From positions 1 to 49,024 of the IMG/VR virus record IMGVR_UViG_3300030098_004410: 49,024 nt of DNA. One strand, written 5' to 3'. The translations under genes were made by a program, and so were the position numbers. The DNA comes from a virus. Below are positions 41,377-49,024 of the stretch, one piece after another (the stretch's first letter is position 1; the number at the start of each line of letters is the position of its first letter). The notes under the pieces were generated by a model. The model made no database searches. It was not told where the DNA came from and saw only the letters and a list, made by a program, of their open reading frames with translations.

Positions 41377-42921
41377 TTATTTTCTCACACCTTGACGACC
41401 AGTTCCACCTAATATTGGTTCACGCTTTGGAAGCTTTGTTAACTCACCGAGAATTCCAACATTATAACCCTCTGAGTTAAGTTGCGAAAGAATATCTCTC
41501 CTTAATTCTTTTACTTTATTAATAGCTTTAGCGTTATTTGGAGAATTTTTATAAATTTGTTTTAGCTTGTTACTATAGTCGGTATATTTTTTATGCAAAT
41601 TATTTATTTTGGCTGAAGGAGGTTTTATTTTTGACTCTTCTGCATGTATAATTTTTCTTTCAAAGCCTGGCAAACCAAGTTCTTTATCTATTTCGTCTTT
41701 CACAACAACTACTTTTGATGCTTGACCTGCTTTAGGTCTTTCAACGCCTTCTGGTAAAGCGTCTTCAGTGGTAATTATAGTAGATTGTGAAGTTTCTTCA
41801 CCAGTTTGATTAATAATATCTGCATTTATTTTAAAATCATTTTTAGAGAAATCAGCCCAACTACCTTCAAACCCATAAGCTTCAGGAACTTTTTCAAAAG
41901 ATTCATCTCTATACATTAAATCCTGATAAGCAGCTCCTGTTATGCTACTATTTAATTTTTTTAATTCTTTATATATCTCTGCTTGAGAAAGCCGCAGCAT
42001 AACCTCATCCCCTGGCTGTAGTTTTGTATACCCTTCTTCATCACCACCACCAATTAAATCTTGGTTAATATATTGCGCATATAAAAGATTACTAAGTGAG
42101 CCAGTGCTAGAAGCTCTACCTAAAGCATCAAATTGCTCTTTTAATGCTTTAAATTGCTTAATATCTGTATCAGCTAAATTGTCTGCCAAACCTTGTCTTC
42201 TATTTTCAAATGCTTTTAAGTCCTCATAATTCCCCGTACTTATTCCACTAGAATAAAGATTATATTCAGTTTCATCAATCTTATCGTCTGCTCTCCAGTT
42301 ATCTAATATTGACTTCATATATGATTGCGATGTAACCATATCATTCATCATGTACGGGTCAATCCTATCTCCATGTTTCCCATACCAATTTCTTAAATCA
42401 TAAGAATAAGTTTGCATCATTTTTTTAAAATTAGCTTCTTCTTCTAATCTAAATTGTTTTTCGTCTTTTCCTCCACGAATTTCTGCTCTTTGTTCTTCAG
42501 TTGTACCTTCTTTATTGTAATCATACATCATCTGAACCCAATCTGCAACACCTTTATGTTTATCAATCATTGACTGGTATTTCATATCAAAATCAGTGTT
42601 ATTTGCCATTTGATTTTTTAATCTTTGCTCCATAAGATTAAACATATCCATGCTTTCTGCAGTTGCATCGCTTATTTTTTCTTCTTTAAATTTTGTAAGA
42701 GAGTCAAGCCTTTGTTGTAAAATATTGTTATCAGTTATTTTTTCAAAACCTTCGGTTAAAGTCGCTAAATATCTTTGATTGTATGCTTCACGTCTATCTC
42801 TATTAGCCTGAACTCTGCCTGCAATGTTGGAACCAATGCCCAATACTCTTTCAAGTGTATCCAATGCAGACGATTGCTGAATACCTTCTCTTCTTCCTCT
42901 ATTCCAATATTCTTCAGCCAT
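41377..42921 (-). CDS. Internal virion/ejection protein, 514 aa
   Basis: Mainly helical, charged, with long heptad stretches (RLDSLTKFKEEKISDATAES, then QRLKNQMANNTDFDMKYQSM) and a disordered Lys-rich end. Length and composition resemble ejected core proteins of podoviruses, and it lies between two other internal-type genes and the giant protein, whose start is ten bases downstream. No enzymatic motif. A gp15-like role is positional inference. Confidence 0.6.
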   Translation of the reverse strand: MAEEYWNRGRREGIQQSSALDTLERVLGIGSNIAGRVQANRDRREAYNQRYLATLTEGFEKITDNNILQQRLDSLTKFKEEKISDATAESMDMFNLMEQRLKNQMANNTDFDMKYQSMIDKHKGVADWVQMMYDYNKEGTTEEQRAEIRGGKDEKQFRLEEEANFKKMMQTYSYDLRNWYGKHGDRIDPYMMNDMVTSQSYMKSILDNWRADDKIDETEYNLYSSGISTGNYEDLKAFENRRQGLADNLADTDIKQFKALKEQFDALGRASSTGSLSNLLYAQYINQDLIGGGDEEGYTKLQPGDEVMLRLSQAEIYKELKKLNSSITGAAYQDLMYRDESFEKVPEAYGFEGSWADFSKNDFKINADIINQTGEETSQSTIITTEDALPEGVERPKAGQASKVVVVKDEIDKELGLPGFERKIIHAEESKIKPPSAKINNLHKKYTDYSNKLKQIYKNSPNNAKAINKVKELRRDILSQLNSEGYNVGILGELTKLPKREPILGGTGRQGVRK

Positions 42922-42935
42922 ATAAATTTCCTATT

Positions 42936-43703
42936 TTAAGGGGTTGACATTAATTCTTGCCAGCCATATATTGTATCTAATACATCCTCAGTTGCACCAG
43001 CTCTCATTTTCATGATGTCACTAAGAATGTCTTCATATCCACCACGATATAATCTTTCAGCTCCTGATAATCCTGACTGTCTTGCTCCACTTCCTGCAAA
43101 CCCACCAGTTGATACTCCACCTCTTGCTTTTCCAAGTTTCTCAACAAGAGATTCTCTTTGAGCTTCTTCATATGGATTATAATATGCTGATGTTGTTTTC
43201 TCAATCATCTCAGGAGTTAATGCTTTGACTTCACCTGCTCTTATTGGGTCTCCTGTATCTGGGTCAATCCCCCCAAGCTGAGATAATGTTGCTGCAAGGC
43301 TTTCAGGGTCAAATACATTTGTAAGATTTAATAGACTTTCAAATGAATTTTCAGGGTCAAAATACCCTGTACCCGATTCTTGTACAGAGTCTGTAAGAGC
43401 TTGAACATCCCAATCGATAGATGTTCCCTCATCTCCAAATAACACATTTACATCTTCACCAAGAAAAGGATTACTTGCAGTTCCAGAAAATCCGCTTTGA
43501 AGTTGGGAGGCTATATTAAAAGAATCAGCAGAAAAAACATTGCCAAGTGCTTGCATTATTTCTGGAGACATTCCTTGATATTGATATCCAGGCAAAGTGA
43601 AATCCCATGCATAGTCTTCAGACATAGATGGAGAAGCCCAAAAACCTTGTAAGTAGCCTAAAAAGTCTTGCTCGTTTATATATGGATTACTTCCATTTGG
43701 CAT
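42936..43703 (-). CDS. Internal virion protein, 255 aa
   Basis: Start MPNGSNPYINEQDF at 43703 is preceded by AGAGGAGG; the longer frame to 43787 is unlikely. Gly/Ser/Asp-rich with TGGFAGSGARQSGLSGAERL, a pattern found in phage internal or tape-like proteins that end with an amphipathic helix (GYEDILSDIMKMRAG). Coupled to the 318-aa gene (stop and start within four bases). Function by position. Confidence 0.6.
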   Translation of the reverse strand: MPNGSNPYINEQDFLGYLQGFWASPSMSEDYAWDFTLPGYQYQGMSPEIMQALGNVFSADSFNIASQLQSGFSGTASNPFLGEDVNVLFGDEGTSIDWDVQALTDSVQESGTGYFDPENSFESLLNLTNVFDPESLAATLSQLGGIDPDTGDPIRAGEVKALTPEMIEKTTSAYYNPYEEAQRESLVEKLGKARGGVSTGGFAGSGARQSGLSGAERLYRGGYEDILSDIMKMRAGATEDVLDTIYGWQELMSTP

Positions 43704-43704
43704 T

Positions 43705-44661
43705 CTAATATCCTCCTCTATATGGATTTCTAAATTGTGGTTGTGCATAAGGACTTGATGTGACCTTTGGAGTTGATAATGCTCCATATGCTGATGGACC
43801 CATAGCTCTTAAAAGAGCCAGCGCTATTGGGCTCTTCATAAATTCTTGCTTAGTAAGGCCTTGCATCCAGTCTGGCATTATAGATTTAAACATTTCTTCA
43901 TCTAAAGCAATTGATGGCTTTCCAAGAGTTGCTTCAGCAATAGATTTAGGAAAACTCTTAGTTGGGATAATAGCTTCATCTAAAACATCATCACTATAAT
44001 TTGATTTAGGGACAGGATTCATATCTCTCATATCTTGATATAAGGTATTAGACCAGTCTCCTTTTGGTGCACCAGGACCCCCCTTATAATCCATTGCCTT
44101 CATAATATCTCCAGAATCTTTTACAGGAATATCTTCCATAATTGTTTCTCCAGGAACTTTCTCTCGTGAAACAGGCATAATTAAAGATGCAAGAATATTT
44201 GACATTATATCGCCTTGCATCATTGCATCAAGTTGGTCTGAGAATACTTCTTCAGTTGCTGCAACATCTTCATATTGCTTTCTACCTTTCAATTTTTGCT
44301 TGAGTTCTTTTAATTTTTGTGTTGGCTTATATTTATCTCTTCTTGCTTTCTCAGCAATTCCAGCCCCAGCACCTGCACTTAATGCTCCTATGCCTGAAGC
44401 TAACCCTGCTCCCATCCCTGGAAATAAAAGATTAGCCCCCATTCCAAGCAATCCACCGAGAAGAGAGCCTCCAAGGCCAGCAAAACCCTTATCCTTCTTT
44501 GACTTTCTCTTCGCATCAGCAATTGCTTCATTAATTTCTTTGATTATATCTTTTTGATGTTGATATTGAGCAAACAAAGCATCGGCCTCTCTTGCTCCTT
44601 CTTTAACTCTACCCATTGGGTCACCAGAGGCTATTTTTGCTAAGTCATATATGTTTGCCAT
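43705..44661 (-). CDS. Internal virion protein with hydrophobic Gly hairpin, 318 aa
   Basis: After a helical opening (ADALFAQYQHQKDIIKEINE) comes a long Gly/Ala/Leu stretch at about 59-105 (GLGGSLLGGLLGMGANLLFP) that could form a membrane hairpin. The rest is polar with several Pro/Asp turns. Such Gly-zipper hairpins are seen in podovirus ejection proteins that cross the inner membrane. GGGAG site upstream. Confidence 0.6.
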   Translation of the reverse strand: MANIYDLAKIASGDPMGRVKEGAREADALFAQYQHQKDIIKEINEAIADAKRKSKKDKGFAGLGGSLLGGLLGMGANLLFPGMGAGLASGIGALSAGAGAGIAEKARRDKYKPTQKLKELKQKLKGRKQYEDVAATEEVFSDQLDAMMQGDIMSNILASLIMPVSREKVPGETIMEDIPVKDSGDIMKAMDYKGGPGAPKGDWSNTLYQDMRDMNPVPKSNYSDDVLDEAIIPTKSFPKSIAEATLGKPSIALDEEMFKSIMPDWMQGLTKQEFMKSPIALALLRAMGPSAYGALSTPKVTSSPYAQPQFRNPYRGGY

Positions 44662-44738
44662 TTATCTCCCTTTTTTCCTTCTTAGTCTAACCAATAATTT
44701 AATACTAATAATTTAATTTTCATAATCGCTCAATTCTT

Positions 44739-45413
44739 CTAAAAATTTGCTCCAAAAAATATTGAGTTATCTGCTGCTGGTGCTAACGTATAATCAATGT
44801 AGGGGTCTCTACTTGTACCTGTATAATTTGTAAAATAAAGCCCATTTCTATTAGAGGTATATCCTGTTGGCTCTATATCCTTTAAATCATAATCATAATT
44901 AAGTAAGCATATATAAAGAATATTATCATCTCTCATATCGGCTAATGCTTGTGCGTTTAAAGCTATGTCATTATACCCAATTATGCTCCAAATTGATATT
45001 TCTGCTGAATACTTAGTAACATTACTTTCATTATCTCCACCACCACTTCCATCTGTTGTCGTGTTCCAGCCTGCTATTGAACCAAAATCTGCAGTTCCTA
45101 ATGTCGCTATATCTGCATTAGATTTTACTGCAATTAGGTCGCCACCTCCATTAGAATAACCTCTAACTTTAAAAGTTGCAGAACTTACGTCTGTTGATAT
45201 AGCTGATGTATCAAAAAAGAAGAAAGACCTATAAATGCTAAAAAGAGAACCACCGCCTCTTGAAGAGGTTTTATCTGCTCTTACTCCTGTATAATGCCCT
45301 GAAGAAGTAGACGATGCCGCTGTTCCTGTTGTACTGGCTCTTGCATTAGACCAGCTTGATTGATTAAACCTTGTAATATAGCCATCATTTGTATGTGCGT
45401 ATATAGTAGGCAT
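44739..45413 (-). CDS. Beta-rich fibre/appendage protein, 224 aa
   Basis: Opens MPTIYAHTNDGYITRFNQSS and contains YRSFFFFDTSAISTDVSSAT then FKVRGYSNGGGD, the pattern of DNRLRE-type and similar beta-sandwich adhesion domains; the end has RDPYIDYTLA. Asn/Gly/Ser/Thr-rich overall. Its start overlaps the stop of the methyltransferase gene. Likely part of a tail appendage. Confidence 0.6.
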   Translation of the reverse strand: MPTIYAHTNDGYITRFNQSSWSNARASTTGTAASSTSSGHYTGVRADKTSSRGGGSLFSIYRSFFFFDTSAISTDVSSATFKVRGYSNGGGDLIAVKSNADIATLGTADFGSIAGWNTTTDGSGGGDNESNVTKYSAEISIWSIIGYNDIALNAQALADMRDDNILYICLLNYDYDLKDIEPTGYTSNRNGLYFTNYTGTSRDPYIDYTLAPAADNSIFFGANF

Positions 45414-45961
45414 TACAACTCCACCTTTGGCATATGGTATACATTAGATATAAAATAGGTGTTATTGTCAGGTGATATTGATATGTCATCAAAACTAACC
45501 GAGTCAAAGCTGTGCTCATTTCTTTTATCTGTAAAGTTATTCCAATAAGTAACTTTAGCACCTGACTTAGTTTTAGATAATGCAAAGTTCTTAAAATTGC
45601 TCCAATTTTCATCACCATAAGTATCTATAAATATTCCATCATAAGTAGATAGACCACTAACAGTATTCCAATCACCTTCAATAATGGTAACATTAGATTT
45701 GCCTGATGCCCAGGTATTTAGCTTTTCAATTATTTGCGGATGTATTTCAACTATTGTATGAGAATTAACACCCTGAGCTTGAATATAATCAGAACATATC
45801 CCCATACCAAAACCTATCTCTAGAATATCTCCTTTGTTATGACATATAAATTCAGCACATTTTTCCATTATAGGAGATTCCCAAGACATCATTACCTCAG
45901 CCCCATCTTCATTCAATATTCTAGTATCTTCAAATGTTAATATCTCATTTTTAAAACTCAT
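45413..45961 (-). CDS. SAM-dependent methyltransferase, guanidinoacetate-methyltransferase-like
   Basis: 182 aa. Start MSFKNEILTF at 45961 overlaps the fibre gene stop as TAATG; an upstream frame is open but unlikely. VMMSWESPIMEKCAEFIC (23-40), motif I ILEIGFGMG (46-54), acidic E72 in TIVEIHP, GDWNT (96-100) and GIFIDTYGDENW (109-120) follow the layout of guanidinoacetate N-methyltransferase (GAMT) and arginine-methyltransferase-2 relatives. It would transfer a methyl group from SAM; the substrate is unknown. Placed between two fibre-type genes, it could modify a virion protein or a host metabolite. No other MTase motifs seen. Confidence 0.7.
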   Translation of the reverse strand: MSFKNEILTFEDTRILNEDGAEVMMSWESPIMEKCAEFICHNKGDILEIGFGMGICSDYIQAQGVNSHTIVEIHPQIIEKLNTWASGKSNVTIIEGDWNTVSGLSTYDGIFIDTYGDENWSNFKNFALSKTKSGAKVTYWNNFTDKRNEHSFDSVSFDDISISPDNNTYFISNVYHMPKVEL

Positions 45962-46740
45962 TATGGCGTCGTAAATCCTGCGTTTCCTACCCCAAAGCAT
46001 CTTTGAGTGGTAGCATCCCAATAGAAACTAAAAACATCATAGCCTGAGTTTGTATATGTAGGGGCTGTTCCTCCAGGCCACATTACACCTGCAGTTGTAG
46101 CAGCGCTTTCATCTGATTCATAAGCCTTCCAATTAGTGACTGACCAACCTCCTGAAGACCTTGTATTTAATAGAAAATTACCCGAGACTGATGGGAATAT
46201 AAGATTCATATTTGTAATTGATAATGCAGCAGGTTCTAAATAGTATTTATTTGAATGTCTAAAATCTATATCTGTATCATTTCCACCACCACCAATAACA
46301 ACAGAAGCTCCTGCGGTAGCCTCAATCTGAGTAAATCCTATACAAGCATTATCTACATCTACTGTATTTCCATCAACTCCTGCTTCTGTAATCTGAAAAA
46401 TCATATCATCACCTACTTTTAAGATAATATCACCTGATGCATCCAGTGTAAAATCGCCAGTAACTGAATATGTATTTGGAAGTCTGAATTTTTTGATTGT
46501 TGAAACAATCTTTTGAAGGTTATTCAAACTCTTTTCAAGGTCATCAAATGACTCTCCAACCTTGACTCCATTCCATTTGCCTGCTGCTTTGATATATAAT
46601 TTCAATCCATCAGAAGTTCTTCTGAATGTTAAATCTCCATCATCTCCTTGAGAGTTTAAAGGTTTTCCTTTGCCAATGGTTGGTCTTGCAGATTTTCTTG
46701 CTTCATTAAGTCTGTCAATGCTTGTTCTTCTTATTGACAT
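45961..46740 (-). CDS. Fibre-type protein (MSIRR), 259 aa
   Basis: Residues 30-55 (DDGDLTFRRTSDGLKLYIKA) form a short beta unit common near the N terminus of phage tail fibres; a coiled-coil helix (SFDDLEKSLNNLQKIVSTIK) follows, then beta-rich segments and a C terminus ending WDATTQRCFGVG. Start overlaps the propeller stop as TAATG. The same five-residue opening occurs at the left edge of the window, so the gene is part of a duplicated pair. Confidence 0.65.
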   Translation of the reverse strand: MSIRRTSIDRLNEARKSARPTIGKGKPLNSQGDDGDLTFRRTSDGLKLYIKAAGKWNGVKVGESFDDLEKSLNNLQKIVSTIKKFRLPNTYSVTGDFTLDASGDIILKVGDDMIFQITEAGVDGNTVDVDNACIGFTQIEATAGASVVIGGGGNDTDIDFRHSNKYYLEPAALSITNMNLIFPSVSGNFLLNTRSSGGWSVTNWKAYESDESAATTAGVMWPGGTAPTYTNSGYDVFSFYWDATTQRCFGVGNAGFTTP

Positions 46741-49024
46741 TATTTAACTCTTTTCATTCTATATACAATTGTTATATCATTAATTTCAAAATCAGGAGCT
46801 ATAGAGCCTAAAATATAGTCAGAACCATTACCTACTGAATTAGTATATCCTTTATCAGTCCAACTAGAAGCTACTGTAGCAGTCAAAGCTCCTGCCTCAC
46901 CCCCATCACCATCATATATAGAAATTCTTCTTGAATTATATCTACCATTATCTCCATATATATATATATTATAATTAACATATGCAGAATCAGTGGTGCT
47001 ACTTGATGTCCCAACTAATTCAATTGTATTAGTACTCCCTCCAGTAGCTGTCCCATTAGTCAGTTCATTGCTTTTTATTTTTAATTGAATACTTTTAATA
47101 TTGTTAATTGAAGATGATGGTTTTAATTCAGCAACTGCCCAAGCTCCAGATGAATTTTTAAATCCAGTCCCCTCCCCTGCAGTAAAAGTATCTTTATTGT
47201 AAGCAGTTATATCATAATTTGTACTTCTTGATGAACTAAAATCCGAAAATGATGAGCCTCCATCAGTTGCATATTGCATTTTTACCCCAGAATGTCCAGT
47301 ACATTTGTATGTAACATAAACTTTATATATCTTCTTTCTAATTCCAGGAGAACCTAAATCAATATCTTTTGATAAATAAAAATCTTGACTACTAAATAAC
47401 TGATGCCCCTTATCGTCATTATTCCATTTGAAAAAATTAAGTTCTGTATTTGACGCATCGTCAACATAACCAACAATTAAATCTCCATTTGAATCATTAA
47501 TCATATTTGTATAATAATTATTATTACTGTAAGAATATGGAAATATTGCAACCATATGTGGACCTTGATAAGACTTTAAGTCTAAATCATAAATATACCA
47601 TTTAGTTAATAACCCAGCAATAACAATAGGAGTATAAATGAGACGATTATTTTTTTTATCAAATGCAATCTTAGGGGCATTAAAATCAGTAGACCCTAAA
47701 TCATATCCTTCATCCTCAACAAATACTGTTAAATTTTGTACTTGTTTACCATCAAAATACCATAACCCTGCTGCATTAATCCAAGCAATTCCATCATTTG
47801 TTTTTGTTACCTGAGATGGGAAAGAAATACCAGCATTGTTATACTCAGCTTCTAATACTTCTGATTCACCTGCAACATTGATGATGTATACTTTATTCTT
47901 TTTGAATTGTAATAATCTATCACCAAATGATTTAAGTGCAGTGATTGAATCTCCATCACCAACTGCAACGTCAATATAATTTGTCTCTGGAAATGTATCA
48001 AACTTGTTAACAGGAGTTCTTAACATTCTATCAGGATATGTTCTTCCTCCTTGTCTAATATTTCCAATATATGCTCGTCTTCCAACAACTTCAATTGCCT
48101 TATATTGAGCATCAATAATTGTTTCTTCTGTAAATAAATTCTCTGATAAATATGTATCAACTGGCTTGATTTTAATGCTTGTTCCAGTTGTTAATGTTGC
48201 AATTGCACTTGTTGCTGGCTGTTCAAGAATAAGTTCTGAATCATCAGCTGCAAATAATGTATATGTTCCTTTATTGAAATTAACATGAGAGAATAATCTC
48301 CATTCCTTTGATGCATCTCCATCAGTTACATCTCTCATATATATTTTGAATCCATTAATTCTTGCATTCCACGTTTTCTCGTCAACACCATGATTATATA
48401 CACTTTTAATTACTGCTTTTTGAGCAACAGTCTTTCCAGTCCAATCAACTGTGGCTGTTGAGGTTAATTCTTCAACTTTATAAACTTGAAGATTATCTGC
48501 ATGAGTAGCTGCTGCAGAGCCATTCCATCCTCTCCCTAAGACATTTGCCCCAGCTCCAGCCCCTAACCCTACTGTTAAATTATTTCCACTAACACTATCA
48601 ATTTTTATTTGCTCAGACTCTATCATTATAACATCACCAGCGCTAAACACATCTCCATCATCAACAACTATAGTAGTTGCATCTGCAGCAACAGTACTTC
48701 CTAATGCATGCAGATTTGCTGCCCCTGTATCTTGTAATGCCGCTGTAATTTTATATCCTTGAGTTAATAATGATTCTTGAACTTCTTGGCCTGGACCATC
48801 ATATGTGAATGACATTGCAAAGTTCCATTTTCTTTTTAAATCTTCATCAATTGCATCTTCACCAGGTCGTGTAATTGTACCTAATAATTGCTGAAGTTGG
48901 CCAGTATTATCTCCTGTATCTGCAGAAGCATATGATGCATGTTTAAAATAACATTGGTCATTATCATTTGCAGTCGCAAGGTAAACACCATTAAAGGACG
49001 CTACCCCTGTTTGCGCTGTAATAT
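46740..49024 (-). CDS. Propeller-like tail/virion protein, copy 2 (N terminus outside window)
   Basis: The frame stays open to the right window edge; an internal Met at 48815 is not the true start, because DEDLKRKWNFAMSFTYDG aligns with residues about 645-660 of copy 1 and the upstream part continues as ITAQTGVASFNG. The C-terminal two thirds run parallel to copy 1, with a core (about 870-965 in copy 1 numbering) that is nearly identical, but the beta module near its start (VFSAGDVIMIESEQIKI, then LGRGWNGSAAATHAD) and the C-terminal loops differ. Tail attachment or hub protein by analogy with copy 1. About 585 residues are missing. Confidence 0.65.
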   Translation of the reverse strand, partial: ITAQTGVASFNGVYLATANDNDQCYFKHASYASADTGDNTGQLQQLLGTITRPGEDAIDEDLKRKWNFAMSFTYDGPGQEVQESLLTQGYKITAALQDTGAANLHALGSTVAADATTIVVDDGDVFSAGDVIMIESEQIKIDSVSGNNLTVGLGAGAGANVLGRGWNGSAAATHADNLQVYKVEELTSTATVDWTGKTVAQKAVIKSVYNHGVDEKTWNARINGFKIYMRDVTDGDASKEWRLFSHVNFNKGTYTLFAADDSELILEQPATSAIATLTTGTSIKIKPVDTYLSENLFTEETIIDAQYKAIEVVGRRAYIGNIRQGGRTYPDRMLRTPVNKFDTFPETNYIDVAVGDGDSITALKSFGDRLLQFKKNKVYIINVAGESEVLEAEYNNAGISFPSQVTKTNDGIAWINAAGLWYFDGKQVQNLTVFVEDEGYDLGSTDFNAPKIAFDKKNNRLIYTPIVIAGLLTKWYIYDLDLKSYQGPHMVAIFPYSYSNNNYYTNMINDSNGDLIVGYVDDASNTELNFFKWNNDDKGHQLFSSQDFYLSKDIDLGSPGIRKKIYKVYVTYKCTGHSGVKMQYATDGGSSFSDFSSSRSTNYDITAYNKDTFTAGEGTGFKNSSGAWAVAELKPSSSINNIKSIQLKIKSNELTNGTATGGSTNTIELVGTSSSTTDSAYVNYNIYIYGDNGRYNSRRISIYDGDGGEAGALTATVASSWTDKGYTNSVGNGSDYILGSIAPDFEINDITIVYRMKRVK

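Noticed and set aside
1-49024. Closing the window as a circle
   Set aside because: Joining position 49024 to 1 would fuse MSIRR in frame to the middle of propeller copy 2, which looks accidental and lacks the missing N-terminal part; missing sequence is more likely.

Overview
The window is an AT-rich tailed-phage genome (Caudoviricetes) or most of one. It has terminase, portal, scaffold and capsid genes, a set of large internal virion proteins, and a recombination and replication module. No tape measure, sheath or major tail-tube protein is visible, while several long ejection-type proteins are present, so a short-tailed (podovirus-like) particle is the best inference. The host cannot be named. 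Most genes carry good Shine-Dalgarno sequences (AAGGAG or GGAGG), so the host uses SD-led initiation. Several small proteins resemble types I know from marine and other environmental phages, but that rests on memory, not on a search.

Layout. (1) 22.4 kb down to 1, minus strand: packaging and structural genes in the order unknown 256-aa protein, TerS, zinc-ribbon protein, dockerin-like protein, M15 endolysin, unknown, TerL, portal, scaffold, major capsid, two capsid or decoration-type proteins, two LamG adhesins, connector proteins, membrane proteins, metallophosphoesterase, MscS-like protein and a 1340-aa propeller-like tail protein. (2) 22.4-23.2 kb: a short plus-strand unit with a possibly structured leader, a 57-aa conserved phage protein and a strong terminator. 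(3) 24.1-23.2 kb, minus: a coiled-coil protein and a 58-aa protein. (4) 24.3-34.7 kb, plus: the early region. It starts with about 20 tightly packed tiny ORFs, many starting on the stop codon of the previous one. A ribbon-helix-helix protein, a Cas4/RecB-type nuclease, a DUF1071/Sak3-type annealing protein, an SSB-like protein, small ORFs, a DnaB helicase, a RuvC-like resolvase and a PD-(D/E)XK nuclease follow. (5) from the right edge down to 34.7 kb, minus: a second copy of the propeller protein, a fibre-type protein, a guanidinoacetate-methyltransferase-like enzyme, another fibre-type protein, three internal virion proteins and a 2233-aa giant.

The most interesting object is the 2233-aa protein (34665-41366). 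It sits at the end of the virion-protein cluster, has membrane-like segments at its N terminus, and contains both a nearly complete tyrosine-recombinase module (R800, K848, R914, H943, Y952) and an HExxH metalloprotease motif (H1061-H1065). It looks like a polyvalent protein that could be injected with the genome. Other points worth attention are the GAMT-like methyltransferase in the fibre cluster, the mosaic duplication of the propeller and fibre module at the two window edges, a GC-rich folded RNA candidate at 30654-30757, a helicase ending in an SSB-like tip, and the phage MscS-like protein.

The two minus-strand blocks would be continuous if the map were circular. The left block ends in propeller copy 1 plus the first codons of a second fibre gene, and the right block begins inside propeller copy 2. 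The window edges therefore fall within a tandem duplication, and sequence is probably missing between them. No DNA polymerase, primase, RNA polymerase, repressor, tRNA or CRISPR array was seen.
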